This document shows, piece by piece, positions 45,114 through 57,100 of a stretch of DNA of 64,000 bases. The position numbers and the translations under genes are program-made. Positions within the stretch are counted from its first letter, which is position 1, and every line of letters starts with the position of its first letter. Source of the stretch: Apricaphanius iberus (taxonomy: Eukaryota; Chordata; Actinopteri; Cyprinodontiformes; Aphaniidae); contig JAPXFQ010001502.1 in assembly GCA_028564705.1 (NCBI GenBank), positions 62,001-126,000 on the forward strand, written 5' to 3'. The notes beneath the pieces were generated by a model that was given only the letters and a program-made list of their open reading frames with translations, did no database searches and had not been told where the DNA came from.

Positions 45114-48100
45114 TAAAGTCAGATTTTTAAGATTAAAGTCAGAACTCTTTTTTTTCTTCTTCGGTGGCCCTAATCCTCTTCCGTAGAAATGGTCTTTTTT
45201 TGTTTCGGCTTATCAATATATTTCAAGTTGTTTGCTGTGGTTCTTACATAATTTTTTTGTTAACTTATGTATCATATAACACTTCATTGTCTAAGCCCTA
45301 CACATTACCTTCAGGCTGATGGCTTTATACAGTAAGTTTAAGCCTCTTTAGAGTTTAATTGTAGTCAGTAATATTTTAGATCCCAGGAACTTTAAAGAGC
45401 AACTCACTTCCAAACCGCTTTTTTTTCTTCTTTTTTTTGCTGATAAACTATAAAAGTGTATAGTGCTGTGTGTATGTCTGTTTATTATTTTCATATTTTA
45501 GTGCATCTTCATAAAAATCCTGATTTTTCTTTGCCTAAAACTGTCAGTGTGGCAACTTATTCAGGTTAAAACTTTAAACTGCACTTAATTCTGAATCAGG
45601 TGGTGAGGGTTTACGACAAGCCACCTTGCCGCTGTAGGGTATAAACGAAGCAGAGTCTCACAGACTACACAGGACCTCCCCGTCTTTCATCTTTTTGAAG
45701 GAGGTGAAGAGAAGTCCTCCACCTCAAAAGATCACACTAAGGCAAAGGAGCTCGCATCACTATTGCTCTCCGTTATCTCAAGGAAATTTCAATCAAACGC
45801 AACTGGACTTGGTAATTTGTCTTGGAAGACGTTTCACCTCTTATCCAAGAGGCTTCATCAGTTCATGCTCGCCGCTGACCAGGCTGGGACTGGTCCAACT
45901 AACTTGTGTGGAGACTCAGCTATTTAACCTCTTGAACAAGAATCATTATGTCATTGGATCCTCTCCGTCTTTCTCGTTTTCTGTGCCACTGCAGGAGAGC
46001 TGAAGCCAACACGTCAATCACAGCCCAGAGCATGCACAGCCCTCTACCTCCTCCACTCGTTTGCTGATCTGCTAGCACGCCTCCTTTTGATGCATTATCA
46101 AACAGGAAATGTGAGCAGAGTAAGACTCTGTTTTAGGTGTTGAATATCTCTATTAAGACTAGCTTCTTGCATGAAATCCTTAAAAGCTAAAACTTAGAAG
46201 CCCTACCCTGCCTGGCTATGATTTATATAAAAGCTGGGTTGAAGTTGATGCCCTAAAATCCAAGGGATCTTTTCAAAGAGCTGAGTTGAAGAGCAGGTGT
46301 TAAATGGGAACATTGTGTGCAGCTAGAGGAGTTTTGGGTAGTTCCTTTGGGGTTCCTGTATTTGTACCCGTAGGTAAGTTAAGTTCCAGAGAGCAAGTTA
46401 AGGCACTTCCCAAACATATAACCGGTAACACCATACAATCGGGACAAGACACTAAAATCTCACTGAAACAATTTACTTCATCTTAGTACTATTCATAAAA
46501 TCACTGCTGGAACAAAGCTGTTTTTGAATCGTTTTGTAAACGGCAAAAACTGACCTCCAATCACACCAAGTCCAACAATCTTGTTTCCGGCCAAAAAAGT
46601 ATTTTAGATCTTGTTTTGAGACCAAAATACAAAGCAAGAGCAGAATGTCATAGATTATTAATCATATTTAGAGAATAGGTGTCTTGTTTTGAGAATTCTT
46701 ACCAAGTGCAATTTTCTTACTGCACTGGCAGATTATTTCACTAAATTTAAGCAGTTTTAGATCAATCTAATATCTGTCAGTGAAGTAAGACAATTGCACT
46801 CAGTAATAATTCTCAAAATAACACTAGTTTTGCTAGTTGTTTTTTTTTATTACTTAAGCATTTAATTCCTAACACAAAAACGCAAACCTGTAAATGGAAC
46901 TCCTCGTCTCTTGCTGCTCTCCTCCTCTTCCTCTTCCATGGCTTCCACCTCTCCATCCTGCTCTACGTCGTCCCACCAGGAGCTGAACCCAGAGATAAGC
47001 TGCTCTTCCTCCTCTGCGAGTTTTTTCCTCAGTGCCCGGACGCGCCTCCTGAATGTGCCAATGTCATCGGTTAGGTCATCGCTTTCAGGGTCCACCCCTA
47101 AAGAGAGCATGAGCTCGTAGTACTGGGACAGGAAGTCGTTCTTGGTGATTCGCTTATTGTCGGGAGGAACTGACGTTTGGGTGTTTGTTGTAGAAAGACG
47201 ACGTGGAACTGGTTCTAAGTGGCCGTTTGTTAAATTATTAGTTCCCGAAGACGGAGTGAGGCCTGTTTTGGGATGTAATTGCTCCTTGTGTGTTGTGTGG
47301 CTGTATCCATTAGTTGCTGTGTCTTTCTGGTGGCAGTTTTGTTTAAAAGACTCTTGATGAAAATCATCAAATTCGGCGATGATGTGATTCCTTACACCAA
47401 ACCCGTTGAAGACAACATACGGCTCTCCATCTTCTTTCTCTTTTGTTCCTTTCCCAAATCCATCGCTATTTCTTCTCTCACAATCTTCACTTTTCCTTCT
47501 TTCCTCTTTCCCTCCATCCTCGCTCTTCCGCCGTGTAGACATGATGCTGCTAACCGCCTCCGTCACCGTCCTCCCTGCCGTTGACAGTGCCGTTGTTGCC
47601 GCGGACACCCGCTGGCTTTTCGAGAAGTTTTCCCGTGACGGTCGGTTTGCTGCCCTCATCCGCTCAAACAGGGCTGTCTTTGTATCCTTTTGAGCGACGA
47701 GATCATAGGCGATGACGTCGTCCTGAAAGTCGGATTCCTCTACGTATGCGCCACGGACGAGCTTGGTGGCGTTGAGGCTCATCTCCTGGATGTGCCGGGG
47801 AGGCAGCGGCAGCGGATGCACGGGTGAAAGCCTACATCCGTCCGACTCCACGCATCCGTTAACTAAGCTAAAGAAGGCTGGCGTGGAAACGAGATCCTCC
47901 TCTGCAAAGATGTCGTCCCACTCCAGCTCCATGGAAGAGCTAACCCTTCCTGTCTGGTTGCTGGTGGAGACGGTATCCGAGGAGGACGGCGTAGGGGAGA
48001 GGGCTGAGGGGGGATGAAGGACGACCAAGGAGCAGATGGAGTCGCTCTTTAATCGTATGAACTCCTCCTCGTCTTTGAAATCGTCTCCTGGCGTCTCAGA

Positions 48101-51100
48101 GCGGTACTCCTGAGGCGGGGGGTCGAAGCCGTCGTATGCCGCCGACCAAAACCTACAGGCTCTAGAGAAACGAAACAGACATCGGATACATAAACTATTC
48201 AAAGAGTTTCATCTTTTATTTAAGCACTGGAAAGATGTACCTAATAAATTGGCAAATACAGTTAAACAGAAACCCTTTAGAGCGCTCTAGTTCTCTTTAA
48301 TAAACATATTAATATTGTGTTTCTGGGACTGCTATACAGAAGTAAAAAATCCTGAGGGACATAGTTCTCTCTTACATATTAAACAGTATTTCAGCTATGA
48401 AAATTTAAAGTAATGTTTTTTATTCTTTGTTAAAATGAACCAAGAATTCGATGAAAAGAAATCAAAATGGTGAATTTTTGAACAGTTTTATGATTTCATC
48501 CAATAGACCATCATTTTTAATTTGAGACTTGATGCTGTGAATTTGTTTGTTTTTTTAATGAAAGAGAAACGGACATCAAATTATTTCATTATTGATGGAG
48601 TTGATACTCAAAAAGTGTCTCAGTTTAGGTTTTTTAGTGTCGTAATCAATGATAAACTGACTTGGAAAGCTCATATAGCCCACATCGATGCAAAAATATC
48701 AAAGAATATTGCTGTTATAAAGAAAGCAAAATATGAGTATGATCTTAATGTAGTGCACCTTTTATATTACTCACTTATATTTCCTTATACAAGTTATTGT
48801 TTAGATGTGTGGGGTTATACATATGCGATCAATATAAAGCCTTTATTCATTTTACAGAAAAGAACGGTAAGAATTATTCACAAAGCAAATCCAAGGGAGC
48901 ACATTATTATTTATCAAGTCTGGACTTATGAAACCTAAATATTTAATTGAAATAAGCACATTATTAGTTATGTATTAGGCAAAGAGTCAAGTATTACCAG
49001 CAAGTCTGCAGAAGTGTTTTGTTTTCAGTTCAGAAGATCAAGAAAGTAGAAAAAAAAAGACATTTTAAACATCAATTTGCAAGGACTAATTGAAAACAGA
49101 GCTGCATTTCAGTATTAGGTGTAAAATTATGGAATTCATTACAGAATGAGTTGAAGATTCAGTTTAAGAAGATGTATAAAATGAAAATACTTTGAATGTA
49201 TGAGCTTGATGAATGATTGTTACTATGGAGACAAATGGGTGAAACATGATTCTTACTTTGATATTGTGATTATCAAGTAATTGACTGAAAGATCATTTAG
49301 TTTTGTTTTTTCTATGTTAAGAAATGAGCAGGTAACAAGATTGATCTTCTTGTTTTATTTTGTTAAGGCAATACATAACTATGTGTAAACTAAATAAATA
49401 CATGAAAAGAAATTAAATGAAAATGTGCAGTAGAAACTTTTATTTTATAACAAACGATTTTGCTAGCTGCACTATATTTTTATTCTTTTTATCCTCCTTG
49501 ACCTTCTGATTGGGTTAATTTTTTGTTTGTTTATTATTCATAAAGCTTTTAAGGGAGAAGAGTTTAATTATGACACAATTTAACTTCCCTAATAATATTT
49601 AAACGTTTTTAGGTATTATTAGAAATGTATTCTGTGATAATGTGGCAATATATAAACCTTAGGTCAGAAAATATGGGGAAAAAAAACAACATATTTGTAT
49701 TTCCTGCTTTATTTTACTGTTGTTTTATGTGTAATAGGAACATATTTCCACCAGGTGGCATCAAGACACTATTTTACAATAACAGCTTGACTAGCGCTGC
49801 AAACTGAAGTTTCTAGACTTTTAAGCGGATTTTGATAAATAATTTGTTTTCTTTCTGCTCAGAATCAAAGTAAATCTACTTTTCTTATTCAAAAATTATT
49901 TTACAGCTTATTTGACCATTATTGTCCTGATAAAGTGCAGACTGAGAGAACTACAGAAAGAAAAATTGTAATTTCATGTACTTTTAAGTTGTTTATTTTA
50001 AGAGAAAACTAGCACTTTCACACATTACTTTTATTTTTTCATATTCCGAAGCAGGCAGGGTTTCAGACCAACTAACCTGTAGGTAATAGAGATGGCCTGG
50101 CGGGCGTCCAAGAGGTAATGGATGTAGTTAACGTCCATCAGGAAGTCTGACCCTCTGCAGAAACCAACGCTGTCAGAGACGGTCAGATCTGACACACAGA
50201 ATCACGGTCAACACATCTGTCCCCTGGAAGGTGTTTGTTCATGTTTCATGTTGTAAATCCACACTGACCTTCTCCTTCAGGCCAGTGGATGTGCTCTGAG
50301 AGGGAATGTGTGCTATTGAGATACACCGGGCACCAGGAGGGCATGAGGAGCAGGAAGGAGGCGGCGCTGGAGGAGTAGCAGTCTCTCTGCTTCAAAGAGC
50401 GGCACTGCTTCCTGCTCAGGTGGCTGCAGGGAATCAGATACCTGAAGGAGGAACAAGCATCCTGTTCAAAAGACATCTGCATCACTACTAGATGAAACCC
50501 TCTCATTGTAACGTTTTAAAATAAAGAATAAATAGTTATGAGTGACCTGAACACCAGCTGCAGCATAACGTCTTCGCAGAAGAGACCAATCAGAGTTCTG
50601 AACAGAGCCAGAGACACGGTGCCTAACTAGAGACAAGCAGAGAGAGGGAGAGACAGGTCAGAAGGTTGGAGAAACAGGTGAGGTAGCGTGGTAACTCGGG
50701 GTGCGCTACCTGGAAAGGCGTGTTGATCCTGCTGACCAGCGTGTCCAGGATTTGAACGTTGTCGTGACGATGCAGCAGGATGAAGGACAGGAAAGTCTGC
50801 AGGAGGGCGGGCTCAGAGATAGAGCGAAGGAACAGATCCAGGTACGCAGTGGTGGCCATCACCTCCTCCACAGTCAGCTAAAGATACAAAAACACACACA
50901 ACTAGTTAGACAACTCAGAGGAGAGACATTCAGTGAGGATGTCCGTCTACATATTCTATCTATCATCCATCTCTCTGAATCAGTAAATGCAACACTGGAG
51001 GCGACATCAGTCAAACCAAAACATAAGATGCTGTTGCATTTAGTACCTGCTTCTTTGCGTCCTCTAGTGGTGAACATGTCAGATGTGTTAGCAGTAAAGG

Positions 51101-54100
51101 GAAGTCATAGACTTTTCCTACAACTTGTTGCTTGAAGTTCTTATGAAACCATTTTTCATGCATAGTTCATAAAAATTGCTATATACGATATAACTGGAAA
51201 CAAAATATGTGATTGGTGTTATGCTGTCAGAGAGAAAACTAACTTTTTGTTTGTTGGACGATCTTCATATTTCTAAGCAATGCCACACCGATGTTTAGAA
51301 GTATATTGGACTACACACTTTTAAACTTGCTGTCAGAAACACGTTATGAATCAAAATGTTAACTAAGATTTATATTTTTTTACTTTTATGTGATTTGACC
51401 ATTACAAATTTGGTGTCATGAGCACTTTAAATAGTTCAGAACATGTTAAATTAAGTAGAGCAAATAAGCCAGATATCAAAACAGAAAGCAGTCGAACTCA
51501 AAAAGCAGAGAAATGAACTCAGCCGACTTTGATACACTAAGATGTTTGATTCTGCTAAAATGCATACTTAAGACCAAAAGAAAGTATCTGCAACAAAACT
51601 GCACCCCAAGCTTCTAGCATCCACCCTCTCTCTTATGTCCAAAACATTCAAGTTCCTCTCGTTTAGCATGTAGTTAGTGGGCCAAACAAAAACCTCTCCA
51701 ACACGTACATGCTAGAAGTAAAAAGTGTGCCATTTTTAGCATGATGTAATGGAAACGTCAGCTTTACTACAGCATAGCTGTTCATTAAAAGTAAAACTAG
51801 GGTTTTGCAGCAGAAATGGAATGTGATTATATTATTTAGTGGCAGCAACACTTGTAACAGATACCTCACCAAACAGTAACAGTAATAAATACTTCAGGGG
51901 CTAAGTAGAGAGAGACACTTTCATGATGAAGCTTTTTACCTTCAATCAGTCAATCAATCAACTTTATTTATAAAGCACATTTCATACAATGAAATGCAGT
52001 TCAAAGTGCAATACAAAATTAAAGATTAACCCCACATATATATCCCCTCTCCCCAACCCAACCCCTATAGACACAACCAAGTTAAACATTGATACCTCCC
52101 TTTCCCCAATCATATCCCCATGTACGCTCTGAAGCAAAAATAAAATTACATTAAAATAGACAATAAAATGGACAATCGGCTGAGGGGAGATGAGCCAGGT
52201 TAGAACAAGAAAAGCCATCAGGGGAGCCATCTGCACCGGCAGCAGAAGATCAACAGTAGCAGCCGAGGCCCCAATCCAGGGGACTCAAAGGAGGCGTGGC
52301 CGGAACCCCATCTCCACCAAGCAGCACCAGGAAAGTGCCAAGACAGCCACAGATGAGAACCGCTCCCAATGCAGAGGTCTCCCACAGTGGAACTACTGGA
52401 CAAATATGACTATTAAGTTTGTGTAAAATAACAGGAAAACATGGTAAAATAAATGAATAGGTAAATAAAATAAATAAAGGATAGCTAAATGTGTAAGCAA
52501 ATAAATCAAAGTTAAATAAAATGAACGGGATAAATAGAAGACCAAAAAGAAATTAAACCATTATGGGCACACTGCAAAAACTGTCCATCTAACCAAGTCA
52601 AAAAATAATGTTTCCAACTAAAAAGTATTTTTGATCTTCTTTTGATACAGAATATGTTATTAATCTTATTTCATTGGCAGATTATTTCACTTAATTTAAT
52701 TAAATTTTTGTTGTATATTTGTTGTTTCATTGGCTGCTGTTTACGTCCGAATTTCCCCTGGTGGGACTATTAAAGGATTGTTCTATTCTATTCTATTAAT
52801 TTAAGAAACTCTAGACTATAATAAAGTATTTTGAGTGTTTGTGTATAGTCTAAAGCTTCTCAAATTAATTGAAATGATCTGCCAATGAAGTAAGACAATT
52901 TGCACTTAATAAGAATTCTCAAAATAACATGCTCAAAATTAGATTAAAAATCTAACACATTCTGTTCTTGCTTAATATTTTAATTTCATAACAAGATCAA
53001 AAATAGTTTTTAGCTGGAGACAAGATTTTTTTAACTTGGTTAGATGGAAAGTTTTTGCAATGCTGATAAATAGAGAATAAATAATCAGTTAAAAGCTCGG
53101 CCGAAAAGGTGAGTCTTGAGCCTGCTCTTAAAAATATGAACGTTCTCTGCGGCCCTGAGGTCCTCTGGCAGCCTGTTCCAGAGGTGAGGGCCGTAATAAT
53201 TGAAGGACACCTCACCATGAGAGAGTGTCCGGACTTTAGGGATGTTCATACTGTAAAAGCATTTCAGAAAGATAAGAAGGCGCAAGACCATTAAGACACT
53301 TGGTAAGCATTAAAAGAACCTTAAAATCTATCCTAAAACATATGGGGAGCCAATGCGGTTGTAGTGGCTATTTGTCCATAAAACTTAAACAAACGAATAA
53401 TCGAACCTTCCAAATGGCCACTGTGGCTGCGTCAAGGGTTAGGCTTTACACAGTTGTGGAGACTTCAAATCAAGTAATGTCCAAGCCAAAGGAATGCGTT
53501 TGATGATGGTTTATTTACTCAGTAAGCAAGTGCACAGACCTTTTGCATCCTCTCTATCACTGTTAAAAAACCATGTCCCCTCGCAGCCCCGCAGCTCCAC
53601 CATCCTTGCCCTATTTATGTAAATCCTCATAACCATGTGACCAACAAACAATAATCTAATTAACCTAAATTAGCAGAAATGATAAACAAATAATAAGCAT
53701 CAATACAAAATAAAGCAAATTAACTTTAGCAAGAAAGGAAATAAAAGAAACTATGACTTAAGCCTAAATTAAACAAAATACAAAAAATAGCTCCAACAAC
53801 CCAGCCCCTAATTGTGAAGGTGCCTTACCCACAATTAACATTAGCCTTAGCACGAAGGAGCTATTTCCTGACTGGAGCCTTAGCAATAAGCTAGAATCTT
53901 TGGATCTTCATTTTCTCCTTGCCTGTAAGAAAAATAGAAGAGTTAAAAATAATGTATGAGCTACACAGTCATTTGTTAGCCTCCAGGAGGAGACAGAGCT
54001 TGGTAATGGGTCTGTCCAGGATGCTCGTCTTCGTTTTGACCTTTACAGAGCGGACTAGTCCTCTGGAGTCAGCTGTGGTGCTCAGAACTCTGCCCATCAT

Positions 54101-57100
54101 CCAAGACCCTCTCGGAGCTGTGGCATCAGCGATTATAACAATGTCTCCTGAGGTGAAACTTCTTTTTTGCCTTGTCCATTTTTGTCTTTCTTGCATCACC
54201 AGCAAATACTCTGATGTCCATCTTTTCCAGAAGAGCTCCCCAAGGTACTGCACTTGCCTCCATCTCCTCTTGATGTACAGGTCAGATTTTTCAAACAGAC
54301 CTGGTGGCAGGATGGGTTTACCTTTTAGTTGGAGAATGTGGTTTGGTGTGAGTGCTTCAAAGTCATTGGGATCTTCTGAGACCTTAGTTATTGGTCGGTC
54401 ATTGAGTATTGCTTCTACCTCACAAAACAGTGTCTGCAGACCTTCCTCATCCAGTGTTTGATGTCCAACAACAGAGGTAAGTACACTGCGCACAGAGCGA
54501 ATCAGACGCTCCCAAACTCCACCTTGGTGAGAGGCAGCTGGGGTATTAAAACTCCACTTCACTCCTTCCTGTACAAGGGTCCTTTCAATCTTAGAGTGAT
54601 GTAGAGCAGCCAGAGCCTGTCTCAGCTCCTTTTTTGCACCAACAAAATTTGTGCCATTATCTGACCTTATACTTGTCACAGGTCCTCGTCTGCAGATGAA
54701 CCTTCGCACAGCATTGATGCAGGAGTCTGTATCAAGGGAGTGCGCCAACTCCAGATGTAACGCACGGCTGCTCAGACAGGTGAATATCACTCCATAACGC
54801 TTCAGCACAGTTCTCCCTCTCCTCACGTCCAATGGTCCAAAATAGTCCACTCCCACATTTGTAAATGGTGCTTGTTCAGGCAAAACTCTTTCTTCAGGTA
54901 AGTCTGACATTTTCTGTTCTCCAAGTTTTCCTCTGTATCTTCTACACATCGTACACTGAGAGATAATTTTCCTGGCTGCAGAGTTGGCATTAATAATCCA
55001 ATACTTTTGTCTCAATTTGTACAGCATGTGGTTGCGTCCAGCGTGTCCAAGTTGGTAATGGATATGACGTAATATGAGCTGGGAAACATGCAGATCCTTT
55101 GACAGGATGACAGGGTGTTTTACCTCCCACAGCAGGGCAGATTTAGACAGGCGTCCACCAACTCTGAGGACCCCATCTTTGATCAAGGGGTCGAGGCGAT
55201 ACAGAGGGCTGTCTTCTGATACAATCTTTGGATCACATTTTAGTGAGGCAATTTCACTGCTGAATTTTTGGTTCTGCACAAACTGAATTATTGCCTTTTC
55301 AGCCTCCTCCAAGCGCTCTGGTGTTAAGCTGGATTTTCCAAGTGTGGCTTTAAATTTTTTAAGCTCCTTTTCCACATTGTCAGATTGATTGACCACATAT
55401 TCCTGTCTCCTTTTACTCAAAAGAAAAAGTCTTTCTTTAAGCTCCAACAACCAGGCCACTGACGTTCTAAGCTTTCTCCAGGATGAGAAATAATGAATGA
55501 GTTGACTGATGGGATCGTCACTGTGTGTTATTACAGCATTCACTTTAAGTTCTCTTTTCACCTCTGGATCCTCAGATGGAATGGTGGAGTCGTCCAAGTT
55601 GAATTTCGGCCATTCGGTGGGAGGTGAGTTCAAAAAATCTGGTCCTTTTAGCCATTTTCCTTTTCCAAACTCCTGAGCTCTTAGTCCTCGAGACGCCTCA
55701 TCTGCAGGATTGGTTTTGGTATTTACATATCTCCACTGATCTTTAACTGTGGCTTCTCTTATCATGCTGACACGGTTGGCAACATATGTGTGAAAACGCT
55801 TTGTTTCGTTGAAGATGTACTTCAGAACTGTAGTGCTATCAGTCCAAAACACTGATTTGTGCTGTGGCAACTGTAGCTCCTTTAACAGCATTAAGTCCAC
55901 TCGAACAGCAAGCACAGCTGCAGCAAGCTCAAGACGAGGAATAGTAACTTGCTTCAGAGGAGCAACACGAGCCTTGCCTACGATAAATGCAACATGCACA
56001 TTGTCAGAGCTCTCCAGTCTCAAGTATGAAACAATGCCATATGCGGTTTGACTGGCGTCTGAAAAATGATGCAATTCTGCTTTCACTTGTGTTCCAAAGT
56101 TTTTTGGTTTGATGCACCGCTCCACTGTAAATCCACTCATGCACTGGAGTTCACAGAGCCACTCAGACCAATGTTTGGAGAAGACACTGGGAACTGGCTC
56201 ATCCCATTTAAAGTTCATTCTGCACAGCTCCTGTAACAATAACTTGGCAGGAATAATGAAAGGAGACAGAAAGCCAAGTGGATCATAGAGAGAGCTCACC
56301 ACGGAAAGGATGCCTCTCCTCGTGTGTGGACGTTGCTGCACTGCAGTCCTGAAGCTGAAGGTATCTCTTTGAACACACCATTGCATCCCCAGAGCTCTTT
56401 CCACAGGTAGTTGGTCCCTGTCCAAATCCATGTCCTCCAGGCTACCTGCTCGGATGTTACTGGGAATCATTGCAAACACGTTTTGACTATTTGTGACCCA
56501 CTTTTGGAGATGAAAACCACCTTTTTTACAAAGGGATGTTAGTCCATGTATAAGCTTCACTGCATCCTCCTCTGTCGCAGTGGACTTGAGACAGTCATCC
56601 ACATAGAAATTAGTTTTTATTGTATTGAGGACATTAGGTGGATACTGCAGTGCATTATCCTGAGCGGTTCTTCTCAGTGCATAGTTTGAGCAGCTTGGGG
56701 AGGAAACAGCTCCAAACAAATGCACACACATCCTGTATTCTTCTGGGTTCTTCCTAATGTCACCATTGCTCCACCATAGAAAGCGTAGGAAGTTGACGTG
56801 TTTGTGTGGCACCCAGACCTGATGGAACATTGCATTAATGTCAGCCATAACGGCTACGGGTTCTTGTCTAAACCGGAGGAGGACACCAATGAGCGTGTTG
56901 GTTAAATCTGGACCCTGCAGGAGCTGGCTGTTTAATGATGTGCCCTTGTATGTAGAGCCACAGTCGAACACAACACGTAATTTTTTCTTGGTTGGGTGAT
57001 GTACCCCATGATGGGGGATGTACCACACCTTTCCTTGTTTTGGAGCAGGCTCATCAGTGGGAACCTTTTCTGCATATCCTTGCTCCAGCATGTTGTTGAT

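Noticed and set aside
44907..45116. 69-codon frame ending in poly-Phe
   Set aside because: Produced by the T64 homopolymer.
46911..48017. Several plus-strand frames of 69-101 codons
   Set aside because: Antisense shadows of the FHIP1A large exon.
50701..51135. 144-codon plus frame
   Set aside because: Antisense of FHIP1A exon d and adjoining intron.
52190..52426. Plus frame of 78 codons near the L2 tail
   Set aside because: Lies inside the L2 3' UTR and has no domain.
53919..54461. 180-codon plus frame
   Set aside because: Antisense of the BEL integrase C-terminal region.
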